This document shows positions 22,501 to 36,400 of a DNA stretch of 64,000 nt, one piece after another (positions within the stretch are counted from its first letter, which is position 1; every line of letters begins with the position of its first letter). The notes beneath the pieces were generated by a model. That model was given only the letters and a program-made list of their open reading frames with translations, searched no databases and was not told the origin of the DNA. This stretch comes from Pyrocephalus nanus (lineage: Eukaryota; Chordata; Aves; Passeriformes; Tyrannidae), in NCBI GenBank assembly GCA_038380795.1, contig CM076260.1, forward strand, positions 80,451,843 to 80,515,842, given 5' to 3'. The position numbers and the translations under genes were made by a program.

Positions 22501-25500
22501 ACATTTAATGTATAATTTCACACAGCAGCTTTGCCATAGTAAAATTATTCCTAGTCTCTCAAGGAATGATACAAAAACAAAGCAGGCCTTTACTGAGGAC
22601 TATCAAAACTGGTAAGTTACACCAAGAGAAACTTGCACACTCAACAGGACTTTTACCCTTACCACAAGATTAACCTTCATTGTCTGATTCAGCTGCAGTG
22701 CAGGGATATAGTTGGCACGCTGCAGATGGTGGACTAAAAGGAATTCATGATTCTGAACACCAGCATTGGTCTGCAAAAACTTCTCCAGACACTCCTGTAA
22801 GAAATAACATAGCACAAAAATCTATTATGATCCTGCCTCTTCTCTTGCCAAAGAGATGATTAAAACCTTTTTTTGTCTTCTCCAAACTTACTTTTTCAGT
22901 GTCTGTGAACGGCAGCTTCAGTAAATCTTCCATTAGCCCCATCTCCTGACAGATTTCATACATGTGCTTTAACAGCTCTTCTACGTTCAACTTAGTGGTG
23001 TGTTGCTGCAACAGACCCCAAGCCTCCACCATGCACCTGTAGGTAATTTTTGGGAGATGGAAAGGAATGGGAACAGTATAACCAAAATGATACCCCAAAG
23101 TCATTGTACACATTCAAAGATTAAAGGAAATGTAGAGGATCACAATTTGTATTATCTCTTCTCCCCTTTCCCAGTATCTGAATGCCCAAACAGTGGGATG
23201 GATTTCCTTACCTATTGGACAACAACACAGTGAGGAAAAGCCGCACTTCATTACTGCTTGACATGGATGGCTTCATCATCTGCATGTACCTGAGGGCTCG
23301 CCTGTGCTCTCCTTGGCACATGAGGGACTGAATAATTCTCGTGTGCTGCCACGGCACAGTTTTGATTGTAGCTGGATGAAAGAGCAGGGCCAGAGAATTC
23401 TGCACAAGTCAGAGATCACTTTTGTTAGAATACTTACACATGCAACACAGTCTTTGTATTTGTAGAGAAAAAATTTAGTTAGCCATATAGAACAAACTGA
23501 GTGTTTTAAAAGGAGTAAATCAGACTTTTCTACATTAACAAATCTTTGTGCACAAATATTCCTCTTTTACAAATGCATTTTTTGAAAAAGTGCCCAACTG
23601 GTCTGCTGAAAACCTCCTCCAAAAGATAACTTTGAAAATTCAAATATCAAGGATTATTGAAATGGACTACTCCTGTGTTTTAATTAATTTCCCATCAAAC
23701 TAGTTGAAGGAACATTTATAATCATGACATTGATGAAGAGGTCAGAGCAATGTTACAAAGAAAGCTTTATTGTTGTAGTACATTCTAATAGCTAAGAAAC
23801 AATTTTTAAAAATAATTTTATTAATTACATTGCGCTGCAATGTGTACGTAAGTAAACTGTTACATACTCACTTCATAATCATTGTGATCTAGAAGCCAGA
23901 ACCCTTGAATAAGCTTAACGAGACCCCAAGGGATAGCAAAGGCAGTTAGAAAAGAGTCAATTACACTTTCTGTTTTATTCGGAGAGGTGTGCATGATGTC
24001 CAACAGCAAGTAAATAGTCTGAGAGTGAGTATCTAATTAAGGTGAATAAATTTGTAAGAATAATAATTTATCACATTACATTTAGCAAAACAATGAAATG
24101 AGAATATAAAAATGGTAGGAAGCAGAACATACTTATTAGTCTTGCCATTTTAAGCTATTATAACCTGAAGGTGGTCAGGTCCTAACCACAAATTGCATTC
24201 TGAAAAAACAGCCAGAAAGAAACACTCCTGGATTTCTGTAAGACAATCATAAAAGATAAATCTGGGTATTTAAATATTGCCATAATAAACTCAGGCTCCT
24301 GTTTTAGTCAGTGGAGCTAGCAGTTGAACATCCAAGTAATTAATTATTAATTATTTTGTATACTCTGGAAATGAGGAAAAATAACTATATAAATTATGGT
24401 GCCCTTAAAATACAACTTAGCACTGAATAATTGAAACTAGATTTAAAAGGGTATGTGGATCCTGCATTTGAAGTGTCATTTTCCCTTTCTGACATCGGTT
24501 GTCAGGGACATACTCCAGTAAGACAGTGTGGGAGTACAACACTATTTGAACTCCTTGCTCTCTAGGCTCCCTTTTCATGTTACCCAACAAACCACAAAAG
24601 CAGGTCTGCATGTTCCAGCAGCTTAAAAATGAGGTTTCCACCCAGTGACTCCACTCTTCTCCTTCTTTATTATGCTGTGTGCCGGCAACTTTCAACACAA
24701 CCAAAATAAGCAGAGTTAGCTGGGATGGAAAATGGATGATTTTGGCAAAATCTGGTACTGGACAACCACTATTAGGAATCCTTTTGCTCTGAAGCAGAAC
24801 CTTTCAGTGCACCATTCTAACACACAGTCATTTGCTACAGATATGGGTACTTAAAATTTAAGAACTGGAAAATTTTGAGAAAAACTAGGGGAAATTTTAA
24901 ACTTGAACTTTTTTTAGTTTTCTCATATCCAAAAAGACTTTGCAATACAACATTTAAAAACAAAAACAAAAACAAACAAACAAACCAAACCCAAGAAATC
25001 ACAAAAGATCCAAACTAGAAAGAAATAAATCAATGCTTCTGTCCAGGACTTAATTCTATACTAAATGTGTTCACTCACATTGTGTTTGAAGCATACATTT
25101 AAAAACATTGCTAAACACATAAATGACAAACACATAAGAACATTTATGTGCCTGTTCTGAAGGTGCAATGGTAAAACCTGGAAAGGATACAATTGCATGT
25201 TTGTCACTTTCTTCAACGTTTTCCAGCAAATAGAGATCCAGCAGTGCCTGAAATGAAAGATTAAAAGGTTTTCTGTTGCTCCTGTCTTTCAAAATCATTG
25301 GCTTTGGGGGACTGCTGCTGATGGTGGTGGTGGTTTCAGTGAACAGAACACTCACGTGTAAACTAGCAGGTGGGTATTTCCCAGTTCCTCCTTCATCTCT
25401 CTGCCACAACTTCTCAACTTGGTCTCCTAACTTGGAAACCATTCCATCAATCATCAAGCAGTCAGAATCCCATTTGCCTCTGCAACAAAAAGCAGCAAGG

Positions 25501-28500
25501 ATTTAGACAGAATAAACCACTAATTCCAGCCTCTCAAGATTTCCACCAGTCAAAACAATAAAAAAACCCTCCTATGAGTCAAAGAAAGGAACACACCTAC
25601 ACAGGCATGATTATGGCTTGAAATGCACATGGCAGATATTTCTGTGTTGGAGGAAAGATGGTCTTTACATCACAAGGAATTAGTAAAGGAGTCTACTTAA
25701 GTAGAAATCCAAGAGAAAAGATGCAATGATCGTTTAGTTTATAGGTTTTGTTTGCTGTTGTCTTATATGTAATCCCAAGAAAGCTCAGGCAAAGGGGTTT
25801 AGGTGAAAAAATCACCACTTTCCTACAGTCTAACAGAGGAGGCTTTTCTAGAGCTTTCCTGCAAGTCTTACCTTGATAAACACTCGAGTTTCTGTCGGTG
25901 ACCAGTATAGTAGCTCTGAATCAAAGGATAATTGTAGAAAGGTCTAGACAAACGCAGATGGTCATCTACAGCCAATAAAGTGAAAGCAAGTTAAAGAAGC
26001 AAGACCACTTCTTTAAGTGGTAACTTTTTCTCAACTGAAACTTCTCATTAAAAGACAGAAGATCAGACAAGCATCAAGAAGCCTTCAACTCTCAAAGAAG
26101 CTAATCTTGTTTGTGCCTTTGCTAGACAGAAGCAAGAAGGTTTGATTACTACTTCTGGTCTGAAGATCCATTTCAAGTTAACAGCTAATGTAGCATTCAG
26201 AGTATGTAGTGTGAGCTCAAGCACACTATTAAATAAGCAACTATCAAAGGGAATGTTTTTTTGAATATGACATGAACATTCATAAAACAGATTAAGGCTG
26301 ATAATAGAATTTATAATCTATTTAAAATTAAGAGCACTTCCAAAGTGTATTATCACCTTGAGCAATAAACAAAAGGTCCAGAAAATAAAACTCTTCTACT
26401 GTAAAAACAAGTGTTCCGGTCTTACAGTTCAGGCTTACCTAGATCCTCAGAAGGGAGACTGGACTGACAGAACCAGATGACCACTTGTGCATACAGAGAA
26501 ATGAGGCTAGTTACCAGCTGCTTATTTGTGAAGTCTGTAAAACCCGAAAAAAGGCATGAGATGATAAAGCCTGAACTATTAGATACACTCAAGAAAAAGA
26601 CATTTGTTTTTCACATAGGAGAGACTTTTACTATAGCAAAGGGATGGTCATCTTTCCCCTTCAAGATGCCAACAATAATTTCTAATAACAGAAGCTACAG
26701 AAGCTCAAGGAACTTACAAGTTACTCATTTCGGCTTCCTTTATATTTTCTAGCCATTTGCACACAACTATAAATTGCTACCCAAGAGTTAAGAATACTTT
26801 TCAGCATTACCACACCCAGTTGCTTACACAGCTCATTGCTGAATCAGTGCAGCCTCCCCTACCCACTCACATCAACTCCACATCCAGCCGTTCCCCTGAA
26901 ATCAAAGCATCTTAAATCATAGTCCCAACTTCTCAGATTTAAGCCCCTCATCCCATCTCAAGCTGACTCTCTCCCAACCATCCAAAACAGCAAAAGCTCG
27001 TGTCTCCACACTTACAACCCAAGCATCCTTCCAAATCTTCATCAAACACACCAAAGATTTAGCAGTGCTATCACCAACCTTTCTCAGTAAGCTCTCGTGC
27101 TTCTGTCAGAAAACAGTTTAAGACCGTGCTAAGGCTGCTCAAAAGCAACTGGCAGTGCTGAAGGGACTGTAAGGTCTGTGGGTCAATGAAGTTGCAGGAG
27201 CCATCAAACAGCGGAACACCTTGTCAAGAATAAATATTAAATCATTAGTCTACAGGACAACCACAGAGTTCCAAAGGACACTTAAAGAACTGTGGGCAGT
27301 ATCATGTACTAGCAGATCACTGAATAAGATCCTTTAGGAAGGATTATTTTAGGTTTCAAAATGACAACATGAGTACTCACATATTTGGTCCAGTTCATCT
27401 TTTGTACAGACTACTTTGTTCCACGTCCACTCAAGAACAAACCGTAAATTAACAGCAGAACTTGGCTGCTCTTTAAAAAGAGAAAGCAGAAAAGAAATAA
27501 ATACACAATGTCAAACTAAAACATACAGAACATAAAAATAATGTAAGGGGCATTACCTTCAGAAGTCCAGTGTTTAATACATCCAGTCAGAAGTTCTGAA
27601 GAACCTGTCTGGACAGCAGCTGACAATACTGCTTCCAACTGCTCCTCCTAAACAGAACAGACAAAATAAAATGAGAACCTCACATGCCTCTGATACTTTT
27701 GAACCATCCACAGAAGTGTTTACTTCTAAATGGAAACTCATGCAGACATCACAAAGTCAACTAATGCACGTGCAACTAATTCCACATTCTTTTTCTTAAT
27801 TCTAGTCCTCCTGGACTCCTTGTTGGTCTGAGGAACACAGCAAAATTTTCCTCTGACATTTTAGCTTCCTCCAGGCTAATTCCAATCTGCATTTGTGTGC
27901 CTCTGTGTTTTAGTCTCCATTTATTGAGTTCCAAGGAACTACTGTCAGTAACATCTTGTGCTAATACCCCTCATGCACTTTGTGCACACGTTTGCCATCA
28001 GGAACATGTGAAGGGGACAGAACTAAAACAACTGTGTCTGCATGGAAACAGTGAAGCTCAGGTCAAGCAGCACAAAATGAAGCAACTTTGACACCCAAAA
28101 CATTAAGTTTTGTTAAAGTGCCAGAAGTTAAGTGAAATGTCTAAATTCTAAGGGGCTGAGATTTCAGGCTGTTCAAATATTGCAGTATAACATCACGGCA
28201 ATCTTTGAGAAGGCCAGTGTATTCGTATGCACACACATGGGAAATTGGGTAGCAACTTATTTCAGCTGGTGTTCAGACACTTCTTGCAAGTAAAATGATT
28301 CTGTATAACATTTTACATTTTTCTTTTTATTTTCCTCTCTGTTTGTTGTTTTGGTTTTCTTAAATTCAATACATTTGCTTCCTAGATGATTTCATTACAT
28401 TCAAGGAGATTTCAACACATTAGAAAACATTTTTTCTGAAAATGGGTTTGAAACAAGGAAACACACCAATACTACTTACAATGGCAAACAAAACTCCAAA

Positions 28501-31500
28501 CCAAGCTTCTTGACCCTAATTCTGAAATTTCTCTTTCTAGCATTCAAAAGCAATCCCCAGTCAAATGCATTACAAGTCTCCAAACAATATAGTCGCAATT
28601 CAGTGAAGGTCATCACAAAATGTTTTGCTTTCTCGAGTTATTTCCAAACCAGAATTAATACCAGAACATCTAATCAGAATATAAGAACCTTCATCAGGCT
28701 TGCAAAATAAGTGTTCTGTGGGCCGGGTCATCTTCCAAAGAGGGCTGTTTCCAGTCAAACTCAGTAGCTTGAATCTAACAATACTTTTACTTTCGCTAAC
28801 TAGTCAACACCCACCTTTAAATGCAACTTGCAAAACACATAAAAATCAGATGATCATGTCTTGTAGCCTCTACGGTCCCATCACACAATACGGATGTATT
28901 TTCCCCTGGATTCCCCAACGTACACTGACCTGACTCAAACTTGATGATTGGACATCAACCAGCCTTGAAGTCAGCAAGTCAGCTACAAGAGAGCTGGTGT
29001 GGCTGTCATGAATGGCTTCACTTATTAAAGAATCAGATTTCTTCAAAAACTTCAGGGTCTGAAACATGAGTCAAAACCCACTGATTAAGACAGTATTAAT
29101 ACTCCATCACTAAGGTTCTGTCTTAAAACAGCACTAAAATAACAGTTCAAGTTTATAAAAAATATCCTGTAGAAGAAAATATGAAAATATCAGCCATTGC
29201 AATGCTGAAGGAAGGATTTTCTAGCTTCCCTATCACTACTCAGGCCCTGCCTTTTCACTGACCACTGACACAAAGTACATTCTGTAGAAAATAAAGCTAA
29301 CACACAACTTTAAATCACACTTTGCAAGATCCCATCTATGCTTGTTTGTGCATAAGCTGATTCATGCTGGAATATTTAGTGAGCTGGAACTTAATTTGAA
29401 AGGATTTGTCACAAGTTGTGCAGTGGCTCACAAGTTATAATTTGGCCAAGGTGGGGAGAAAAAAATATTAATTTCTTCTTTGACAGTTAAATAATTTTTC
29501 CTTTTCTCCATTCTGTCCTCCTTTCTCAAGTTAATCAGGGATCAAAACCCAACTCCAGACTGTGCAGGCAGTTTGACTGATGGGCAATGAATTAATTGCT
29601 TTCCCCAGGTTCCACAACACTTTTATTCTTGCTCCAACAGCAACATTGCATTCCTTTCTAGGCATTCTATCCCTGCCTTTGCTTCCCTGAAACAGTATCA
29701 TTTGCATAAAACTGTCAGGACACAATTGCAGTTGTGCATGTGGACAGACAGGATAAACATAATGATCTCCAACCCTGAAGGCAATGCAAACCTAGAGAAG
29801 GTTCATTTCATTCTCAGTATAGATACAGTAAAAAAGTCACCTCTTTCTGGGAGCTGGTGCAAGTCACGTGAATGACTCCTGAGTTCAGCAAGCACGTAAC
29901 ATCTGCAGAAACAAGGAGTGTTCAACAGCCTTCAATGCTCTCACAGTATGACCTGTTTCTGTTCTTTAAATAGTAGGATCTGGAAAGACATACCCTGAGT
30001 GCCTCTTTTCTTCATCATATGACTTACAAACTTCCTTTAAAAAATTATTTTTGTCTGTAGAAACTTTATCTGTAGAGCTACCCAACTGCTGTGCTTTGTG
30101 CCCCAGCTCAAAGTCATTTCATCTTGTAACCATCAGCCCTTCACAGGCTACATTACAAAAGCACCAAAACTCAGCAGACTGTCAGATACGTCTCACAATA
30201 TTAAAGACCTTGTTAGTGTGAGGTGACCAGAGTTAGGTTTGTGATGGTTTAGGGGGTTTTTCTGTTTGGTTTGGTTGTTGCCTGATAAACAATGAACAAG
30301 ATAACCTCCAAGTGGCATTTGACCTCAACTGAAGCTTGTCACTATTCAAAGCAGGGAAATACCTACCAAAGTTATAGGTGCTTGGATTAAAAAACTGCTC
30401 AGGTGGTGGATAAGAAGGAGGAACTCCCCGACTTAAACTCCGCTCATGTACCAGAATATCCAAAATGAGGTTTGGAGAAGTCATGCTTATTACAGTATCC
30501 AGTGACCACAATGCAAAGTAGGGGCAATCATGAAGGAATTCTTCTGGCCTGAAAGAAAACAAGTGCATAAGCTAAACACCAACTTTCAAATTACTTACTT
30601 GTGGGGATATGAAAAACCACTGAATAAAAACCTACCTCAGTGAGTCTGGCATTTGAGCATGATACCAGCGATTGATGTCAAATACACCCAAATAAGTAGA
30701 TGGTTTTTCGTGACCCTGTGTTTTCACTTGCCAACTGAAGATTGATACACTGGTGTCAGGAGAGATTACTGTCAAAGACAAGACATTGTTTCTTATTGTA
30801 GAAAATACACAGTATCTGTTGTTTCTAAAACACCACCTTTTATTTTGGTTTAATTCTGTTAAATTTCACTGATGAAACCCAACACTTCACTAAGAATAAT
30901 AAAAACAATTTACAGAATATCAAACATCTCAGTGATAGGTTTCAGTCATACTGTCTCTTTTGCTTGTTCAAATTATATTTGTTCTAAACCAAATCAAATA
31001 CATAATTATTAACTAATTAGGTTTTACATGCTAAATGAGTAGTTTAGGTGGAAAATAAGCTAGGAGTACATATATAGCTGCTTTTAGAAAGTTTATCTTT
31101 CCAAAGATTTATTTATCTTTACTTTGATACAGTTGTATCACTCAGCTAGCATGATTAATTTCCAGATTTGTCTCAATTACAAGCTTAAAGGATAACTCCA
31201 GCATATTCAGAATGAAATAACAGTATTATCAGACTAAATAAATAAATAAATAAATATAAAAATTAAAAACATAAACAGGAAATTGGAATAAAGATTTTAA
31301 CATAAAACATTCATAGTGTTCTATTTTGGTTCTCTCAATATGCAGAATGCTCTGTCTTCCCTGGTGAGAATGCACTCTCTAGACATGAAGCAAAGTATGT
31401 GAATATCATTTACCTTAATAGAGTAAGGAACAAAAGAAGACAATATGTTTGGCAAGATATTCCTCTGTTCTCTGTTGAATTCATAGTTACACCACTAGTG

Positions 31501-33412
31501 ACTGGCTGCCTACTGGATGCAGCCATAGGTCTGAATGGGGGAAAAATGCTCAGGTAACATTCCTGAGCAGTAGAGAGAATGATCTTACTGTTCAAAGATG
31601 ACAGCTGGCAGAATAAACTGACAGATCAGCATTATAAAGATGACCCCACTATACATCCCTCTAGCATGTCAGTAAGAGTAAAATAAAATCTATTTTTCCC
31701 TTTAAAGAATGATGTTCAGAGGAATAAAAAAGTCCCACATAAGCATCCAAGTTCCTTTAAATAAACCCAACAAGCTTGGCTAGACAGCAGGTACTGAACA
31801 GAACTCATTGCTTAGATTTCCAAACCATGCAGTTTAGAATAACCAAACATGGACATCAGAACAAACCTTCACTAACACTGTCCTCTCTGTCAACATGGTC
31901 GCAAAATTTTTCTATGGTCTGAAAGCTGAGGAATTTAGTATTGCTGGTCTGACCTCTCAAGGGATAGATCCCATCAGTGAGATCTAAACTGTACAGTTTA
32001 ACGCAGTATTTAAAATCCTGGGGGAAAAAATTGAAGAAGAGAGAAAAGATCATTTGGAGATAAAAACACACATTACACCAAAATATGAAATAATGAAAAT
32101 ATCTAATATGATATGTATATTGTAATGTGTATTTCTTATGAATAGAAACTACATCTGACATGCAAGAGAATTAAGTGTCAATTCATATGGGCAAGTTTGG
32201 CTATTAAAAAAAAAAAAAAAAAAAGAAAATGTTTTTAGCACTTCCCTATCATTGATCAGATCTAAACATGTTCTGCAGAATTCTTTGCAACTTCAAGTGT
32301 CTTTACAAACCTGAATATGTACCCACAAAGAGATATCTGAAATAATGCAACACGTGGATGCAATGGTCTTTGATTATGGAACCTGACATTACAGCAGCTA
32401 AAGCTCTGCCAAGAGATATAATCAATAGGCACATCACTCATCATCACTAGTGTGAATATGCATCTCTCTCTAGTAACTCAGAACTTCTTCTTTCAAACCT
32501 CATAAACTCTTACCAGCTCCTCCTCTAATCTTGTAGGAGACTAATGCGTGAGATATCCCTCAATTCCTTATAAAGAGAGGACATGGACTGCACATGGACA
32601 ATGTGTTTAGGATCACATTACTACAGAGTAAGCAACCTCTTTGATATACATAGAAATGGACATACAGAAAGGATTGTGGGGAACCTCTGATATCACCATT
32701 TTCTAAGAAAACATTAACTGAAATACTGTCTTTCCAAATACAACATTCATTCAATACAATATACATACAATAATAAACAACATACAAACAATAATAAACA
32801 ACATACAAACAATAATAAACAACATACAATATGTGAATACTGTACTTCTGAGGGTTGAAAGTCTAACATTAAATACACCGCAGCTCTCTCAGGTTACAAA
32901 CACAGTAACATTATTTAATCACCTCGTGTGCTTTTTTTAAAAGAGTGTCACTGTCAGAGATGATGCATTTTAAAGAAATACCACCTTCTGCAAACACCTA
33001 ACCCTTGTCTGTTCAAAAGCAGCACTTCCAAATGAGGAAAGAGCTTTCCTATATATAAGGAGAAAGGGAAAAAATTTAAAGTCATTCAAAAAATTCAAAA
33101 TTCATAGCCCCTGTAGAGTACAATACTTGAAGAATCACCTCAACTTCATTCCATACCCTATGAGAAAATGCAAGATGAAGTATCAAAGTAGGAGGAAAGA
33201 CTTGCTCTGAATTAAGATTACTTTCCCATCAAAAAGATCTTGGAAGAGTTTCAAGCACACTACTGAACAGAATTATGCATTATACAGGTGCCTCTCATAT
33301 ATGTTGGACATTTGAGACCTAATGATGCCCCATTTATATTTTAAACACATCATTAAAATTAAAAATCATTAAAATTAAAACAGGACTATAAGACAGAGAT
33401 CAGAAGTGTATA

Positions 33413-33454
<42 letters not shown>

Positions 33455-36400
33455 GACCATATTTTAAGAAAGAGAGACAGACGGAATTTCCTCAAGTCTA
33501 CAGTTTGGTTACACAAAGCTATTGGAAGTCCTGTCTTCTCCTCCTACTTGCCATTCATATGATGTTTAAATTAAAAATAATTTCATTGTAAGAGTTGTTT
33601 CCTCTTCAGGAACTGGATGTATACAGGCTCTTTGCAGATAAATGTAGCTGGAACACACAGCTCTGTAGTATAAAATTGTATCACTTGTTTTTGAAAAGTA
33701 TGGATAAAAGTCATGTCCAAAAACTCACCAGAAGACTTTTTTTTTTCTTCACTCCCTCTCTGAAGTTTCATTGTAAATATTAGCCTGACCAACTTAACTG
33801 ATACTCAGGGAACACTGATCTTTTCATGTCTCACATACAGGCACATCTTACCTCATACATGACTTGTCCAGATGCCTGGCATTTTCTGTCACCAAATGCT
33901 AACTGCAACAGATGTAAACTCAGAGCATTCCCCTCACTGAAAAAGGTATAAATTAGGAAATTTGGTTACAAAGCTACTTTACAGTCCTTATTATCATTTT
34001 AATAGATCCAGGCTGAAACTTACTCAAAAACATGCTCTTGCTGAAAATAAAAAACACTCCTTCCGAAAACATGATAATTGGCCACATTTAGCCACTAAAA
34101 CATAAAGAAGACAATTTTGACACTAACAGATTCCATACCATTGGAAATTTCTAATATATCGTACCGGCCTAAACTTATTGGAAATAGCTCTATATAGTGT
34201 TCTCCACAAAAACTGCCTTGAAGTTAAACTGAGGCTGCCACTCTGTGAACAGCTGGGGCTGATTAAACAGCTTGCTGAGGCTGAGAGAAAGAGGTATCTT
34301 TCTCTCCTTCTCACCAAAGTTCTATTCCCTCTCTTACATGCACTGCACCCTTCCACACTCTGACTTGATTTCCTAGCCCAGCAGGAAACCATTGATTTGT
34401 CTGCTCAACACTGTTTGTTTTCTGCCAGGGAAGCCAAACTGGCTCACAAAGGCTCCAAAGACTGCTGAGGCTGTCACAAGGCAACCAGCAATACTTTCAC
34501 CTCTCTCCTTTAGGGACAGCTGTATGTCAACAAATATTAAAAAAAAAAAAAAAAAAAAAATTAGCAAAATCAGTGGCTTATGGTAAATTTTATTCACCTT
34601 TGTTGTGTAGACTGAACAGCCCACAGGTAGCAACAATTGTGAAGATCACTCTCAGGCTCTTGAAAAGCAAGAGCACAGACAGGAATCCTTCCTCCTCCAA
34701 GCTTAGTGTAGTGCCTACAGGTTTGAAAAAAGAAAAAAATTCAATCATGTGCATCCTTGCCTTGGAATGGGTTAACCCATTCTACATTTCAAGACTGAAA
34801 TGTAGAAAAGGATGTGTTGTCAGGCACAAATTAGCTATTGATTTTTCGTGTCTTGCTTATTTATTTCTGGATACTTTAAAGAATATTGTCACAAAAATCA
34901 CATTATTCACATACTGCAATTAGGGCATACACTGAAAGGCTTCAGTAACTCATTCTGAAAGATACATTCTAAAACCTTTTTCATCAAACAACACACTATC
35001 TAATTACACTGAATACTACTGGATAGAACAAACTGCCTTATAAAAATCAGATCTATCGCATCCCTACTGTCTGACATGACTCAAAGCAGCATGCTTTCCA
35101 CAGTTCCTCAATCCACAGACACAACAAGGAGAGCAATCTTAGTCCACTGCAGAGAAGGTGCTCCACATCACCCATGTAAGACCTAATACTTCCTTCAAAA
35201 CAGGATTTCTGAACATTGCAAGGTTATCCTCAACATTTCAGTCATGGAAAAAGGTCTCTTGAAGTTAACATACTTTCTGAAGCAAAAAATTGAGATCACT
35301 GCATCTCCAAGTGTGGCCAAGTGGAATGGAGTACTTACGCCCTCTTCAAAGTTCTCATGTTTCCCAGTGACAGGTAGCCATCGGAAAAACCCACAACGAG
35401 CTGATTGCTTCTGCTTATGTAGCTCAGGGTTGACACTGCTGTTCCTGAAGGACTTCGCAATTGAAAACAGAGATGCCTCCCTGCTCTGGTCACAGCTTCT
35501 CTTCTTTGTGGAACTTCAGCAGGAATTCTAGTGACAACTTCTAGATCTGCACACAGAAAAGCAGGCAATAAATGAGCGGGTTATGCCATTTCGGTTGCAT
35601 TTTAGACTCGTGACAACATGGATAAACTAATTCTACCATCCCAGGCAAAATACCCATTTCTGCAAAACCTTTTTTGCTGTTTCTGTATCGATTCAAAGAA
35701 CAGAAGAACTCTTCAGTTGGACAGGTACTCTTACTCCCATTTCAAAACCAGGTACAAGTGTAACCTTTGTAGACAAATTCTTCTTGAACTCCATAAATCA
35801 GGACTTTGGGCCTCAGATGAATCTACCTGAAGGGACATCAATACCTGAAGCTGCTCCTGAAATAGCCAAAACAGTCTATGCAATCTGAATACACAACTTA
35901 CAGAGTTCATTCAATGCAAGATTTTTTCATAAGTCAGATTCATTTTAAAGCCCAAAGTTTGCCCCAAGTCTATTAATGGAAAAGGGAGAACACTCCCAAG
36001 AAATATGGTACCTCTGACACAACTCCCTATCAGGCAGCTGCACTGACTCAGATGGTAAAATCCCTAAATCCCAAGTATCACAGTTGTAAGTATCACAGTG
36101 ACAAAGGGATCTGGGTGGGAAGAGGCATTTACAACACCAGGAGGAGTATTAAGCCACTCCCATTTTTGATCAGGTCAGGACCACAGGATGTCAAACTGCC
36201 ATCTGCAATCCACAGGCAGAAGTGTCAGAAACGTCCTTAGTGAACCGGCACTCTAGTATCTTCAGAGTGGGTTGCATGCTGGTTTTCTACAAGACACAAA
36301 TTTTCTTACTTTTAAATTTACATTTAAAAACTGCAGGCTTACCTGATGCTTCTACTTCATTCTGACTGCAAGATAAATCATCCAAACGAAGGTCAACCAG

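Noticed and set aside
32560..32829. Open frame with a repeating VVYYCLY motif
   Set aside because: Produced by a 21-base minisatellite inside an intron.
32769..32830. CRISPR-like direct repeats
   Set aside because: Units are in tandem without spacers, in vertebrate intronic DNA.
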